DNA of 64,000 bases from an uncultured Clostridia bacterium (GCA_944386165.1 CALXAA010000003.1:1-64000), one strand, 5' to 3'; positions 34,713 to 44,659 are shown, counted from the first letter of the stretch. Notes: generated from the letters alone by a model not told the origin. Numbers and translations: made by a program.

Positions 34713-34735
34713 ATAAACATCGTATATTTTTATAT

Positions 34736-34777
34736 ACCCGTAGGCTGGGTACAAGTGTATAGGAGAAAGGCTATACA
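34736..34777 (+). promoter_or_regulatory. two hairpins in the leader of the 34826 gene
   Basis: ACCC/GGGT around seven bases (34736-34750), then TGTATAG/CTATACA around GAGAAAGG (34756-34777), a perfect 7-bp stem. They lie between promoter and ribosome-binding site and could be a cis-regulatory RNA. Confidence 0.45.
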
Positions 34778-34825
34778 AGTCCAAACTACCACATTTTAAT
34801 AGGAATCAATCCGAGGTGAGATTTT

Positions 34826-35263
34826 ATGAATTTGAATTTTAATTTTAATTCAATTATCAAGTTTGAATTAATGGGATTTGCCGAGCCAATTTATAAAATT
34901 GGCAAGGTTACCAATGTTGATTCAACTGAGGTGGCTATAATCCCTCAGTTGAAAGTTTACAGAAATGTTCATGGTTCTATTCATGGAAGATTGGATCAGT
35001 ACTGCACTGCTGACGACGATTGTGTTGTTCACATTCGCCGGAGTCTGATTGCAAGCTGGTGTTACGCTAAAGCTACAGATATTGAGATTCGGAAATTTAT
35101 TTCTGAATCCGATGTTCAGTTTTCTATTCAGAAAACTGGGAGTACCAAAAAGTTCGAAGATTATACTTTTAATGAGTATAATCATGTAACCGGCTTCCAT
35201 AAAGGGAACGGAAGGAGTTGTGCTCTTATAAAAGAAGCACAACAAACCATTGGTAACACCTAA
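34826..35263 (+). CDS. hypothetical protein (higher-GC single-gene unit)
   Basis: A 145-residue soluble protein without a recognised family. It opens with an Asn/Phe-rich stretch, then KIGKVTNVDSTEVAIIPQLKVYRNVHGSIHGRLDQYCTADDDC and a basic helical part. Two Cys lie in QYCTADDDCVVH. GAGGTGAG precedes the ATG. Base composition is richer in G+C than the neighbours (23 of 60 bases at 35041-35100). It has its own promoter, structured leader and 11-bp terminator. Confidence 0.65.
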   Translation: MNLNFNFNSIIKFELMGFAEPIYKIGKVTNVDSTEVAIIPQLKVYRNVHGSIHGRLDQYCTADDDCVVHIRRSLIASWCYAKATDIEIRKFISESDVQFSIQKTGSTKKFEDYTFNEYNHVTGFHKGNGRSCALIKEAQQTIGNT

Positions 35264-35283
35264 AATTTGAACTATAACCCAGC

Positions 35284-35310
35284 AGGAGGTCGCTGTAATA
35301 GCGACCTCCT
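35284..35310 (+). terminator. strong terminator of the 34826 gene
   Basis: AGGAGGTCGCT (35284-35294) and its exact complement (35300-35310) form an 11-bp stem with a five-base loop, followed by TTCCTTTTT. Confidence 0.92.
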
Positions 35311-35381
35311 TTCCTTTTTATATTCTAATAACTATCTACATATTTTGTATCCACTTTTTTCAAATTTAAGAATTAATGAAA

Positions 35382-35403
35382 CCCCACTCCTATAGAAGTG
35401 GGG
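35382..35403 (-). terminator. terminator of the secreted-protein gene
   Basis: On the minus strand CCCCACTTC and GGAGTGGGG pair over 9 bp (one G-U) around TATA, then TTTCATT, 25 bp past the stop at 35428. Confidence 0.75.
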
Positions 35404-35427
35404 CTGTGTGCTGTATTTGTGTAATTG

Positions 35428-35994
35428 TTAGAGAAGTGTTGTCTTGCCTTCATTATCAATAACAGCAAGACGATTATTTCCATTCATGCTTACCCATTCA
35501 AACTGAGTGGCATTATCTGAAACAATCTTAATCTTGTTTGTCGATACATCAATCGACATTAGCTTGTCATTTGCACTTATGATATATATACATTCACCAT
35601 AAGTCTCAATGAACTTAATTCGTGGCATTTGATAAACAACCTTATCCAGGTTGTCTAATTTCTTTACTTTCAAATTCTTCAGCCCTCCTTCTACAGGAGT
35701 AACTTCAAACTGAAAGTACTCGCTTCCTATATAGGCCAACCATACTTTCGTATCAGCTGACTCTACTTCAAAAGTGCACCCAGGACATGAATCAGATTCT
35801 TCTGATTCATCTTCCTCTAAACCCAAAATTTTCCGGATTTTTTCCCCAATGTTTTCAAACAAATCAGAGAAAAATTCCAAACAGTTTTCGTTTTTGACCA
35901 CATCCTGCTGACCATTCTGAATGGCCAATGATGGAATTGAAAAAGTCGCCATCATCATCATGACAACTGCCAGAGCTGCTATTTTCTTTTTCAT
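35428..35994 (-). CDS. secreted hypothetical protein
   Basis: A 188-residue exported protein. A classical signal peptide covers residues 1-24 (MKKKIAALAVV, Met-rich core, SLA-type cleavage). An acidic helical segment follows with a CPGC motif (about 70). The remainder is beta-rich (VWLAYIGSEYFQFEV, IYIISANDKLMSIDV, RLAVIDNEGKTTLL), resembling a few blades of a propeller. AAAGGAAAG precedes the ATG at 35994; the longer frame to 36036 is rejected because the signal peptide starts here. It has its own promoter and terminator and higher-GC composition. Confidence 0.7.
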   Translation of the reverse strand: MKKKIAALAVVMMMMATFSIPSLAIQNGQQDVVKNENCLEFFSDLFENIGEKIRKILGLEEDESEESDSCPGCTFEVESADTKVWLAYIGSEYFQFEVTPVEGGLKNLKVKKLDNLDKVVYQMPRIKFIETYGECIYIISANDKLMSIDVSTNKIKIVSDNATQFEWVSMNGNNRLAVIDNEGKTTLL

Positions 35995-36066
35995 AAGTCT
36001 TTCCTTTCTTCCTGTTAACAAACTAACAGCACACATTATCAGCCAAACCTTTTGACTTTAACCTAT

Positions 36067-36095
36067 ATTTTACCATATTTTCAACTTTACGTCAA
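36067..36095 (-). promoter_or_regulatory. sigma-A promoter of the secreted-protein gene
   Basis: TTGACG (36090-36095) and TAAAAT (36067-36072) on the minus strand are 17 bp apart. A CTGTTA/TAACAG hairpin follows in the leader. Confidence 0.7.
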
Positions 36096-36124
36096 CTATT
36101 TTTATGGTTTTGATTAAAAAAAAA

Positions 36125-36189
36125 GGGAAAAAAAAGAACCGGCACCAAATTACCCAAAGGGAAAAAAGAGAACCGGCACTAAATTACCC
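36125..36189 (-). repeat. REP-like repeats overlapping the uvrA stop
   Basis: Two variant copies (36125-36155 and 36159-36189) with TACCC in place of TGCCC and an altered GGGAA end. Read on the minus strand, the second begins GGGTAA, which supplies the last Gly codon and the TAA stop of uvrA. Confidence 0.85.
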
Positions 36190-39009
36190 AAGATATTTTT
36201 TTAAGAATTTTCCTGTATAGCTTCTTTCATTTTTGCAGATTTGTTCAGGTGTTCCAACAGCAATTATTTCTCCTCCTCCGTCTCCACCTTCTGGTCCTAA
36301 GTCTATTATATAGTCTGAGGTTTTTATTAAGTCTAAATTGTGTTCTATTACAATTATTGTGTTTCCAGTGTCAACTAGTCTTTGTAAAATATCTACTAAT
36401 CTGTGAACATCTGCAATATGAAGTCCTGTTGTTGGTTCGTCTAAAATGTATAGTGTTTTTCCTGTTGCTTTTTTAGATAATTCTGTTGCAAGTTTAACAC
36501 GTTGTGCTTCTCCTCCTGATAGTGTTGTTGATGGTTGTCCTAATTTGATATATCCTAATCCAACATCATATAGTGTTTGAATTTTGTTTTTGATTTTTGG
36601 TATATTTTCGAAGAATTCTAATGCTTCTTCAACTGTCATATCTAAAACATCTGCTATATTTTTTCCTTTATATTTAACTTCTAATGTTTCTCTGTTATAT
36701 CTTTTTCCCTTACATACTTCACAAGGTACAAAAACATCCGGCAAGAAATGCATTTCAATTCTATGAACACCGTCTCCAGAACAGCTTTCACATCTTCCTC
36801 CTTGTACGTTAAAACTAAATCTTCCTTTTTCATATCCTCTCATTTTTGCTTCATTTGTTTCCGCAAAAATATCTCTTATTAAATCAAATGCTCCAGTATA
36901 TGTTGCAGGATTTGAACGTGGTGTACGTCCAATTGGAGATTGGTCTATATTTATGATTTTGTCTATATTATCTAGTCCTTTAATTTGTTTGCATCTTCCA
37001 GCTTTTTCTGTTGCTCCATTTAATTTTTGTGCAATATTTTTGTATAATACTTCATTTATTAATGTACTTTTTCCTGAACCTGATACACCAGTAACACATA
37101 TGAATTTTCCAAGTGGAAATTTTACACTTATATTTTTTAAGTTATTTTCTGTAGCACCTATTATTTCTATACTTTTTTTATTTCCTGTTCTTCTTTTTTT
37201 AGGTACTGTAATTTGTTTTCTTCCACTTAAATATGCTCCTGTAATTGAATTTTCTACATTTTTTATTTCTTCAGCAGTTCCTTGTGCCATTACTTTACCA
37301 CCATGCACTCCAGCTCCTGGTCCAATGTCAATTATTTGGTCTGCTGCATACATTGTGTCTTCATCATGTTCTACTACGATTAGTGTGTTTCCTAAATCTC
37401 TTAATTTCTTTAATGTTGCAATTAGTTTATCATTATCTCTTTGATGCAAACCTATACTTGGCTCATCTAGTATATATAATACTCCTGTTAATCCTGAACC
37501 TATTTGTGTTGCTAAACGTATACGTTGTGCTTCTCCTCCTGATAGTGTTCCTGCACTTCTTGATAATGTTAAATATTCTAGTCCTACATCTATTAAAAAT
37601 TGAAGTCTTGAATTTATTTCTTTTAAAATTAGTTCTGCAATCATTTTTTGTGAACTTGTAAGTTCTAAGTTTGAAAGAAATTCTTTTAAATGTTTTACTG
37701 ATAGGTCTGTCATTTCATTTATGTTGATTCCACCAACTTTTATTGATAATATTTCTTTTTTTAGTCTTGTGCCATGACATTCATCACATGGTAATTCACT
37801 CATATATAATTCATAAAAATCTCTCATTCCTTGAGATTTTGTTTCGTTGTGGCGTCTTTCAAGTGTTGGAATTACTCCTTCAAATGGAGCAGTAAATTGT
37901 CTTTTTCCTATTGATGATTCATATTCAAAATCTATTTCTTCATTTCCTGTTCCATATAGGATTTTATCCAAAAATTCTCTTGGTAAATCTTTGATTTTTT
38001 TGTTTCTTATATCTATTCCATAATGTCTTCCTACACTTTCAAAATACATTTTTGCCATTGTGTCGCCTTTTTTCATAGTGCTTGAGCCAAATGCTTTTAC
38101 TCCATCATATAATGTTTTGTTTTTGTCTGGAATTATTAGGTCTTCATCCATTTTCATTAAATAACCTATTCCTGAACATTTTGGACATGCTCCATATGGA
38201 TTATTAAATGAGAACATTCTTGGTGTTAATTCTGGAAAACTGAATCCACAGTCTGGACATGCATAGTTACAGCTATATAGTACTGGCTTTTTCCCTACTA
38301 CATCAATTAATACTAAGTTTTCTGCATGTTTTAATGCTACTTCTATTGATTCTGTAAGTCTTCCTACAATATCTTCTTTTATGACTAATCTGTCTACTAC
38401 AATTTCTATTTCATGTTTTTTATTTTTTTCTAGTTTAATTTCATCTGATAAGTCATATATTTCTCCATCAACTCTTACTCTGGCAAATCCATCTTTTTGT
38501 AAGTCTTCAAATAATTTTGTGTATTCTCCTTTTCTTCCTCTTACAACTGGTGCTAAAACTTGTATCCTTGTTCCTTCTTCTAATTTCATTACATTGTCTA
38601 CAATTTGGTCTATTGATTGTTTTTCTATTTTTTTACCACAATTAGGACAATATGGTGTTCCTATTCTTGCATATAGTAAACGTATATAATCATATATTTC
38701 TGTTACTGTTCCTACTGTTGAACGTGGATTTTTTGAGGTTGTTTTTTGGTCTATTGAAATTGCTGGTGATAATCCTTCTATTGATTCTACTTCTGGCTTT
38801 TCCATTAGTCCTAAAAATTGTCTTGCATATGATGATAGACTTTCTACATATCTTCTTTGTCCTTCTGCATATAGTGTGTCAAATGCTAATGAAGATTTTC
38901 CTGAACCTGATAATCCTGTTATTACAACTAATTTGTTTCTTGGAATTTCTAAATTTATATTTTTTAAATTATGTTCTTTTGCTCCTTTTATTATTATTTT
39001 ATCGTTCAT
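36184..39009 (-). CDS. uvrA: UvrABC excinuclease subunit A
   Basis: A 941-residue DNA damage-recognition ATPase of nucleotide excision repair. It has two ABC modules: Walker [13 protein letters not shown] (about 30) with signature [12 protein letters not shown], and [12 protein letters not shown] with [12 protein letters not shown]. The zinc modules are [11 protein letters not shown] and [19 protein letters not shown]...CEVCKGKRY. Length is normal. The ATG at 39009 is nine bases after AAAGGA; an ATG at 39018 is too close. A REP copy provides its stop codon. uvrB is nearby but divergent and separately promoted. Confidence 0.96.
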   Translation of the reverse strand: MNDKIIIKGAKEHNLKNINLEIPRNKLVVITGLSGSGKSSLAFDTLYAEGQRRYVESLSSYARQFLGLMEKPEVESIEGLSPAISIDQKTTSKNPRSTVGTVTEIYDYIRLLYARIGTPYCPNCGKKIEKQSIDQIVDNVMKLEEGTRIQVLAPVVRGRKGEYTKLFEDLQKDGFARVRVDGEIYDLSDEIKLEKNKKHEIEIVVDRLVIKEDIVGRLTESIEVALKHAENLVLIDVVGKKPVLYSCNYACPDCGFSFPELTPRMFSFNNPYGACPKCSGIGYLMKMDEDLIIPDKNKTLYDGVKAFGSSTMKKGDTMAKMYFESVGRHYGIDIRNKKIKDLPREFLDKILYGTGNEEIDFEYESSIGKRQFTAPFEGVIPTLERRHNETKSQGMRDFYELYMSELPCDECHGTRLKKEILSIKVGGININEMTDLSVKHLKEFLSNLELTSSQKMIAELILKEINSRLQFLIDVGLEYLTLSRSAGTLSGGEAQRIRLATQIGSGLTGVLYILDEPSIGLHQRDNDKLIATLKKLRDLGNTLIVVEHDEDTMYAADQIIDIGPGAGVHGGKVMAQGTAEEIKNVENSITGAYLSGRKQITVPKKRRTGNKKSIEIIGATENNLKNISVKFPLGKFICVTGVSGSGKSTLINEVLYKNIAQKLNGATEKAGRCKQIKGLDNIDKIINIDQSPIGRTPRSNPATYTGAFDLIRDIFAETNEAKMRGYEKGRFSFNVQGGRCESCSGDGVHRIEMHFLPDVFVPCEVCKGKRYNRETLEVKYKGKNIADVLDMTVEEALEFFENIPKIKNKIQTLYDVGLGYIKLGQPSTTLSGGEAQRVKLATELSKKATGKTLYILDEPTTGLHIADVHRLVDILQRLVDTGNTIIVIEHNLDLIKTSDYIIDLGPEGGDGGGEIIAVGTPEQICKNERSYTGKFLKKYLG

Positions 39010-39048
39010 TTTCCCCATTCCTTTTTACTCTTTTAATTGTTCCGCATT

Positions 39049-39077
39049 ATTTTATCACATTTTAGTCGACTTTACAA
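39049..39077 (-). promoter_or_regulatory. uvrA promoter
   Basis: TTGTAA (39072-39077) and TAAAAT (39049-39054) on the minus strand are 17 bp apart. No clear LexA box was seen. Confidence 0.55.
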
Positions 39078-39172
39078 TATATAAAACAGTTGTTTTTATA
39101 TTTTTATAGTAGTATTTTTAGCTAAAATATGATATAAATAAAAAAGTAATACCATAAAAAGGAGTACTTATC

Positions 39173-39654
39173 ATGAAAAAAGATAAACAAATTGAAAAGA
39201 TTCCAGATGAAAAACTAACAGAACTTTTTAATCAAGCTGATTCTACTCAAGAAAAACTACAATATTTTTCCAAAATACAAGATTATAATATACAAATGAA
39301 ATTATTAGAAAGTATTCCAATCAATGAAAAATACAAATTTATAGGAAAAATAAAATCAACACAAGGAATTGCAATATCATTAAATAGCTTAGGTGATGAT
39401 AAAACTAAAAGTAAAACATTTAATTATATAGCAAAACAATTTAAAGGAAATAATGAAGGAATATTAAAAATATTGAATTTGATATGTGCATATTTAAAAA
39501 TAAAAAAGAACTATCAGAAAAAATACAATCAATAATTATATATAATTGCCAAGATTTTAATATAAATATTTTAAAACAAACTATAAACTTAGAAGAACAA
39601 ACAAAAAAAGTTGATATTTTACTGGATGGAATCTTTCAAAATAATAATGGATAG
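39173..39654 (+). pseudogene. hypothetical gene interrupted by a one-base frameshift
   Basis: The first frame runs 39173-39535 (120 residues, Lys-rich, helical). From about 39470 a second frame continues with the same character (FDMCIFKNKKELSEKI) to a stop at 39652-39654. Adding one A to the A5 run at 39466-39470 joins them into a single 160-residue protein, exactly in frame. It is a pseudogene, a slippage-expressed gene, or a sequencing or assembly error at a homopolymer. AAAGGAG precedes the ATG. Function unknown; tandem helical units suggest a repeat scaffold. Confidence 0.6.
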
Positions 39655-39676
39655 CTTGTGCTTATCTCTCTTAAGA

Positions 39677-39720
39677 ATAGAGCATATTATGATATTAACT
39701 TAATATTCAATATGCTCTAT
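39677..39720. terminator. 12-bp hairpin between convergent genes
   Basis: ATAGAGCATATT (39677-39688) pairs perfectly with 39709-39720 across a 20-base loop. It has no strong T-run, so it is a probable but weak terminator. Confidence 0.5.
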
Positions 39721-39787
39721 CTAAATCAAAACTAACAAAATTGGCTAATTTTTTCTTAAAAAAATTTCTAATAATTTATCCTATTCA

Positions 39788-40363
39788 TCATATAATATCA
39801 TTATCAATAAAATATTTCATTTTCTTTTCAAATTCTGCTTTAAAATTTATGTCTGTTTCTATTTTTTCTTTAAATATATCTCCATATAATTTTTGTTCTA
39901 TGTTTTTGATATTAAAATGGCTTAAAAATTCTTGTATTTGCTCTTTTTCATTTTGTGCCTTTTGAAATTCTATTTCAATAAAACTTCCTAGCATATCTAC
40001 TTCATCTATGTATATTTTTAAATCTTTATATTTTCTAATTTGTCTTTTCCTGTTTATATATAAATATGGTTTCATTCCTATTAGACTCAAAAAATTTATT
40101 CCTTCGCTAAATTCTTTAAGTTTAATTTTAGATTCATTCCAAATGTTATCTTTTATCTTCTTTTTACATTCTAAATATATTTCATCATTCTTCTTTCTTA
40201 CTCGACAAATAAAACCATACTTATCCAAGGATTCAAATCCTTTCCACCCTAACACTAAGTCTATGGTTTCACTTTTTTCTTGTATTTCTTCTGTTTCTAA
40301 CTCAATTTCCTTAATTTTTGAGTCACTTTCTATTTTAAATCTTATCTCTTTTTCTATCTCCAT
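39788..40363 (-). CDS. CYTH-domain protein
   Basis: A 191-residue single-domain member of the CYTH superfamily (class IV adenylate cyclase, thiamine triphosphatase and inorganic triphosphatase). The N-terminal charged strand MEIEKEIRFKI carries the ExExK-like signature. RVRKKNDEIYLECKKKI and YIDEVDMLGSFIEIE provide the other tunnel residues. The substrate is not predictable; most bacterial stand-alone members hydrolyse triphosphate. GGAGA precedes the ATG. Confidence 0.75.
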   Translation of the reverse strand: MEIEKEIRFKIESDSKIKEIELETEEIQEKSETIDLVLGWKGFESLDKYGFICRVRKKNDEIYLECKKKIKDNIWNESKIKLKEFSEGINFLSLIGMKPYLYINRKRQIRKYKDLKIYIDEVDMLGSFIEIEFQKAQNEKEQIQEFLSHFNIKNIEQKLYGDIFKEKIETDINFKAEFEKKMKYFIDNDII

Positions 40364-40502
40364 ATTTTTTTCTCCATATTTTTCTATTAGATAATATAAA
40401 TAAATCTTTACTTATTCTGATAAATTTATTAATTTAACAAATATATTATAGCAATAATTTTAATTAAAGTAAAGAAAAGACGAACTTGCTCAAGGTACTA
40501 TC

Positions 40503-40531
40503 TTGTACTTTTGAGTAAAATATGGTATAAA
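40503..40531 (+). promoter_or_regulatory. uvrB promoter
   Basis: TTGTAC (40503-40508) and TATAAA (40526-40531) are 17 bp apart, giving a leader near 85 nt. The rest of 40364-40623 shows no gene. Confidence 0.6.
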
Positions 40532-40623
40532 TAATATGTTACATATAGGAAATTATTTGAAATGAATTAACTTTTATTACTATGTGTGCCTTTAGATTAA
40601 AGCAAGAAGGGAATGAATTTTTT

Positions 40624-42579
40624 ATGTTTAAATTACATTCAGAATACAAACCAACAGGCGACCAGCCACAAGCAATAGAATATTTAAGTAATGGTGTAAA
40701 AAAAGGCAAAAAATATCAAACTTTGCTTGGTGTTACTGGTTCTGGAAAAACTTTTACAATGGCAAATATAATACAAAATGTGCAAAAACCAACATTAGTT
40801 TTAGCACATAACAAAACACTTGCAGGACAGCTATATTCAGAATTCAAAGAATTTTTTCCAGAAAATCATGTAGAATATTTTGTAAGTTATTACGATTATT
40901 ACCAACCAGAAAGTTATATAGCTCAAAGTGATACATATATAGAAAAAGATGCCTCAATTAATGATGAAATTGATAAATTACGTCATTCAGCTACAGCTTC
41001 TTTATTTGAAACACGAGATGTTATAATTGTAGCATCTGTTTCTTGTATATATGGATTAGGTGACCCTATAGATTATGAAAACATGATTGTTTCTTTAAGA
41101 CCTGGAATGGAAGTTTCTAGAGAAAAGATTATGAAAAAACTTATTAATATGCAATATTCTAGAAATGAAATTGATTTTAAAAGAGGAACTTTTAGAGCAA
41201 AAGGTGATATTTTAGAAATCTACCCTTCAGATAAAAGTGAATCTGCAATAAGAGTTGAATTTTGGGGTGATGAAATAGAAAAAATTTCAGAAATAAACCC
41301 TGTAACTGGTAAATCTATTGGAACACGTAGTCATGTTATGGTCTTCCCTAACTCCCACTATGTTACATCAAAAGAAAAGATGGAAAGAGCATTAAAAACA
41401 ATAGAACAAGAATTAGAAGAAAGAGTTGAATATTTTAAAAGTCAAAATAAGTTAATTGAAGCTCAAAGAATTCAAGAAAGAACAAATTTTGATATGGAAA
41501 TGATGAAAGAAACTGGTTTTTGCCAAGGAATAGAAAATTATTCAAGACATATTAGTGGTAGAGAACCTGGAAGTGCACCTTTTACCCTATTTGATTATTT
41601 TCCAAAAGATTTCTTACTTTTAATTGACGAATCTCATGCAACTATCCCTCAAGTTAGAGCAATGTATAATGGGGATAGAGCTCGTAAAGATTCTCTTGTA
41701 AAATATGGTTTTAGACTACCTTCTGCTTATGACAACAGACCTTTGACTTTTAAAGAATTTGAGGAAAGAATTAATCAAGTTATTTTTGTTAGTGCTACAC
41801 CAGCAGAATACGAAAAAGAACATTCTAAAGATAATGTTGTAGAACAAATTATTAGACCTACAGGATTATTGGATCCAAAAATCGAAGTAAAACCTGTTTC
41901 TAACCAAATTGATGATTTAATTGAACAAATAAGAATTAGAGTTGAGCGTAATGAAAGAGTTTTAGTTACTACTTTGACAAAAAAGATGGCTGAAGATTTA
42001 ACAGCATATTTAAAAAGTTTAGATATTAAAGTAAATTATATGCATTCAGATATTAAAGCTTTGGAAAGAATGGAAATTATTCGTAATTTACGTTTAGGTG
42101 AATTTGATGTTTTAGTTGGAATTAACCTTTTAAGAGAAGGTCTTGATATTCCTGAAGTTTCTTTAGTAGCCATATTAGATGCTGATAAAGAAGGCTTCTT
42201 ACGTTCTGAACGTTCTTTAATTCAAACAATAGGACGTGCTGCAAGAAATACTAATGGTACAGTTATTATGTATGCAGATGAACTTACAGATTCTATGGAA
42301 AAAGCTATTACTGAGACGAACAGAAGACGTGCTATTCAAGAAGCTTATAATAAAGAACATAACATCGTTCCAAAAACTATTAATAAATCTATTAGAGATT
42401 CTATTAAAGCTATTCAGGTTGAAAATATTGGTGTCGAATATAAGTTTGAAAAAGAAGATGATATTAAAGATACAATTTCAAAACTTACTGATGAAATGCT
42501 AGAACATGCAAGTCGTATGGAATTTGAACAAGCTGCAGAATTAAGAGATAAAATTAAAGAATTAGAAAAATTATTATAA
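40624..42579 (+). CDS. uvrB: UvrABC excinuclease subunit B
   Basis: A 651-residue helicase-like subunit that verifies damage and loads UvrC. It has [14 protein letters not shown] (Walker A), the beta-hairpin [34 protein letters not shown], the helicase motifs around [11 protein letters not shown] and QTIGRAARN, and the C-terminal UVR motif for UvrC. The conserved start [18 protein letters not shown] begins at 40624, although the frame is open from 40582. A REP repeat starts a few bases after the stop. Confidence 0.96.
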   Translation: MFKLHSEYKPTGDQPQAIEYLSNGVKKGKKYQTLLGVTGSGKTFTMANIIQNVQKPTLVLAHNKTLAGQLYSEFKEFFPENHVEYFVSYYDYYQPESYIAQSDTYIEKDASINDEIDKLRHSATASLFETRDVIIVASVSCIYGLGDPIDYENMIVSLRPGMEVSREKIMKKLINMQYSRNEIDFKRGTFRAKGDILEIYPSDKSESAIRVEFWGDEIEKISEINPVTGKSIGTRSHVMVFPNSHYVTSKEKMERALKTIEQELEERVEYFKSQNKLIEAQRIQERTNFDMEMMKETGFCQGIENYSRHISGREPGSAPFTLFDYFPKDFLLLIDESHATIPQVRAMYNGDRARKDSLVKYGFRLPSAYDNRPLTFKEFEERINQVIFVSATPAEYEKEHSKDNVVEQIIRPTGLLDPKIEVKPVSNQIDDLIEQIRIRVERNERVLVTTLTKKMAEDLTAYLKSLDIKVNYMHSDIKALERMEIIRNLRLGEFDVLVGINLLREGLDIPEVSLVAILDADKEGFLRSERSLIQTIGRAARNTNGTVIMYADELTDSMEKAITETNRRRAIQEAYNKEHNIVPKTINKSIRDSIKAIQVENIGVEYKFEKEDDIKDTISKLTDEMLEHASRMEFEQAAELRDKIKELEKLL

Positions 42580-42665
42580 CAACAAAAAAGGGACAAAAAA
42601 GAACCGGCACCAAATTGCCCATAACAACAAAAAAGGGACAAAAAAGAACCGGTACCAAATTGACC
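42576..42665 (-). repeat. REP-like repeats in a 45-bp tandem duplication
   Basis: Two copies (42590-42620 and 42635-42665) are each preceded by the same 14 bp, which begins in the uvrB stop region. The unit 42576-42620 is therefore duplicated as 42621-42665. The second copy has GGTACC and TGACC variants. Confidence 0.85.
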
Positions 42666-42681
42666 AAATTTACCTGAAAAT

Positions 42682-42706
42682 GACCGGCTGGAACCTCCAG
42701 CCGGTC
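42682..42706 (-). terminator. GC-rich hairpin terminator
   Basis: GACCGGCTGGA (42682-42692) and TCCAGCCGGTC (42696-42706) form a perfect 11-bp stem with a three-base loop, seven bp past the stop at 42713. Confidence 0.8.
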
Positions 42707-42712
42707 TAAAAC

Positions 42713-42916
42713 TTAATTGGACTTTTCTACCATGCAGACAAACCTTTTGTCTGCAGTTTGAGCACTCTTTTGGATAGAAACTTGCGGATATCTCCGCTTC
42801 ACGTTGATAATTTCCGGTCCGTTCATACAGACCTTCATCTTCATGGCATTAGATGCCATGAAAACTTCCATCAAGTGGAAGATGTTGGGATTCGAACTCC
42901 GCATTTTTCTTTTCAT
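42713..42916 (-). CDS. small basic protein (higher-GC single-gene unit)
   Basis: A 67-residue basic protein rich in Met, Lys and Asn, with no recognised domain. It has two Cys, in VCMNG and FVCMV. Support for a real gene is strong: AGGAGG eight bases before the ATG, a consensus promoter, and a perfect terminator just past the stop. Its composition differs from adjacent genes. A small regulator, bacteriocin-like peptide or toxin are all possible; none is shown by sequence. Confidence 0.65.
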   Translation of the reverse strand: MKRKMRSSNPNIFHLMEVFMASNAMKMKVCMNGPEIINVKRRYPQVSIQKSAQTADKRFVCMVEKSN

Positions 42917-42980
42917 TGTTTTTTCCTCCTAAGTAGGTCTATTAAAAGTCTTAGTTTTTTCAGCAAAAACTGCTTCTTCT

Positions 42981-43009
42981 ATTATACAACAAATTCCTAA
43001 ATTTGTAAA
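42981..43009 (-). promoter_or_regulatory. sigma-A promoter of the 42713 gene
   Basis: TTTACA (43004-43009) and TATAAT (42981-42986) on the minus strand are 17 bp apart. Confidence 0.75.
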
Positions 43010-43117
43010 CTTTTTTATTTTAAAAGATTTCTTTCATAATTATATTCTTTTTTAATAATAATTCTTGAAATATAATATGTAATTATATATAATTATCAAA
43101 AAAAGGGAAAAATTTAT

Positions 43118-44605
43118 ATGTTAAGTTTAATAAAAAATGAATTAATAAAAATTTTTAAAAGAAAAAGTATATACTTCTTGTTCATTTTATCAATAATAGC
43201 AATAATTATTTACAATTATAAAAATCCTGACCAAAATGAAATATCTAGTGAAGGAAGTAAGAATATGCATATAATTAGTGATACTTCTTTAGAAAGTGAT
43301 AAAAGCAATCCAGAAAGCTACATTTCTTCACTAGCATATAATGAATTGGCTAAATTATATAATGATAATTTTGAAGAAAATTCGTGGCAAAGATATGCTT
43401 TAAATGAAGAAAGAGGTGGATATTCTTTTAAAAATATTTTCACAGAATATAATCAAGATATTCTGAATTATTTAATTAATATCAAAGATTATGAATATAA
43501 TCCAAATACTCAAATAACAAATGAAATATATGAAACATCAAAAACTAAATATAATGAATATGTAGAAGCATTAAAGTCAAATGATTGGAAAAATTTTGTT
43601 AATTTAAAAATTAAAAATTTAGAAGGAAGAAAAAACACTCAAACTCTTCTACCAGAAGAAATTGAAGAAATAAATTTTGAAATAGATTGGTATTATTTAA
43701 GATTAAATAATAATATTAATTATGATGATAATATTATTAATCAATATTTGTCAGAATATAAAGGTATTTATTATCTGATTGTTTATAGAGAATCTTTAAT
43801 AGATGTAAACTCTCAAGCTGATATTAGTGAATTAAATGACTACAAAGCAAAATTAGAATTATACAAATATGCCATTGAAAATAATATAAATTATGATATG
43901 TCAGCTGAGAAAAATCTCATTTTAAATAATAAAATTGATGCAAGAATTTCTTTTATTAGGACTTTTGACAATTTTAATTTAATACTAATTATAATAACAA
44001 TATATATTTCATCAACTATAATAACTGAAGAAATATCTAAAAAAACAATTAAAAACCTATTAACAAAACCTCATAAAAGATTAACAATTATAATGTCTAA
44101 AGTATTTGCTTGTATAATAACTATCATTATTTCAATGATTTTTATAGGTATAGTTCAATTTTTTGTTGGAGGCTTAACTTTCGGATTTGATAGTTATGCT
44201 AATGGTTATGTAGGATATGATATTAATAATAATAAATTACTTAATATGAACTTATTAAGTTATATTATAATTAGTGGAATTACTAAACTTCCTGAATACA
44301 TAATAATTAGTTTGTTTTGTATTTTTATTGGAATTTTTAATAAAAATATAGCTATGTCTATGATTTTAACATTAATGATATGTATCTTTGCTAATACTGC
44401 TTTAGCAGAATGGTCTAAAGTGGATGCTCTTTCTAAAATTACAAGATATTTCATAACAAATAATTGGAATTTTAGTACATATTTATTTGGAAATATTTCA
44501 AGTATCAATGGAATAAACTTATGGCATTCAATTGTTGTATATTTTGTTTATTTTGTTTTACTATTAAAAATAACAGTTTTCAAATTTAAGAAATTAGAAG
44601 TATAA
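43118..44605 (+). CDS. ABC-2 type transporter permease
   Basis: A 495-residue membrane protein with the ABC-2 layout. It has an N-terminal helix (about 18-34) preceded by LIKNELIKIFKRKSIYF, a long extracytoplasmic domain (about 36-280), then five helices, with EEISKKTIKNLLTKPHKR just after the second helix. Such permeases need a separate ATPase; none is adjacent, and the heterodimer downstream is complete in itself. An orphan permease or one paired with a distant ATPase is likely. AAGGGA precedes the ATG. Confidence 0.75.
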   Translation: MLSLIKNELIKIFKRKSIYFLFILSIIAIIIYNYKNPDQNEISSEGSKNMHIISDTSLESDKSNPESYISSLAYNELAKLYNDNFEENSWQRYALNEERGGYSFKNIFTEYNQDILNYLINIKDYEYNPNTQITNEIYETSKTKYNEYVEALKSNDWKNFVNLKIKNLEGRKNTQTLLPEEIEEINFEIDWYYLRLNNNINYDDNIINQYLSEYKGIYYLIVYRESLIDVNSQADISELNDYKAKLELYKYAIENNINYDMSAEKNLILNNKIDARISFIRTFDNFNLILIIITIYISSTIITEEISKKTIKNLLTKPHKRLTIIMSKVFACIITIIISMIFIGIVQFFVGGLTFGFDSYANGYVGYDINNNKLLNMNLLSYIIISGITKLPEYIIISLFCIFIGIFNKNIAMSMILTLMICIFANTALAEWSKVDALSKITRYFITNNWNFSTYLFGNISSINGINLWHSIVVYFVYFVLLLKITVFKFKKLEV

Positions 44606-44619
44606 AAATAATTTATTAC

Positions 44620-44659
44620 AATAAAGCATATGATAATAAGTTTTATCACATGCTTTATT
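44620..44659. terminator. bidirectional terminator
   Basis: AATAAAGCATATGATAA (44620-44636) pairs with 44643-44659 over 17 bp with one mismatch, between the plus-strand permease and the minus-strand exporter. Confidence 0.8.

Noticed and set aside
39019-40623. LexA boxes before uvrA and uvrB
   Set aside because: CGAAC-like half-sites occur, but no CGAAC-N4-GTTCG-type palindrome was found near either promoter.
22479-42665. CRISPR array
   Set aside because: The repeated 31-bp unit occurs as scattered singles and pairs with 3-14 bp gaps, in both orientations, round a RAYT gene; there are no regular spacers.
42758-43000. 80-codon plus-strand frame
   Set aside because: It is the shadow of the 67-residue minus-strand gene, which has promoter, ribosome-binding site and terminator.
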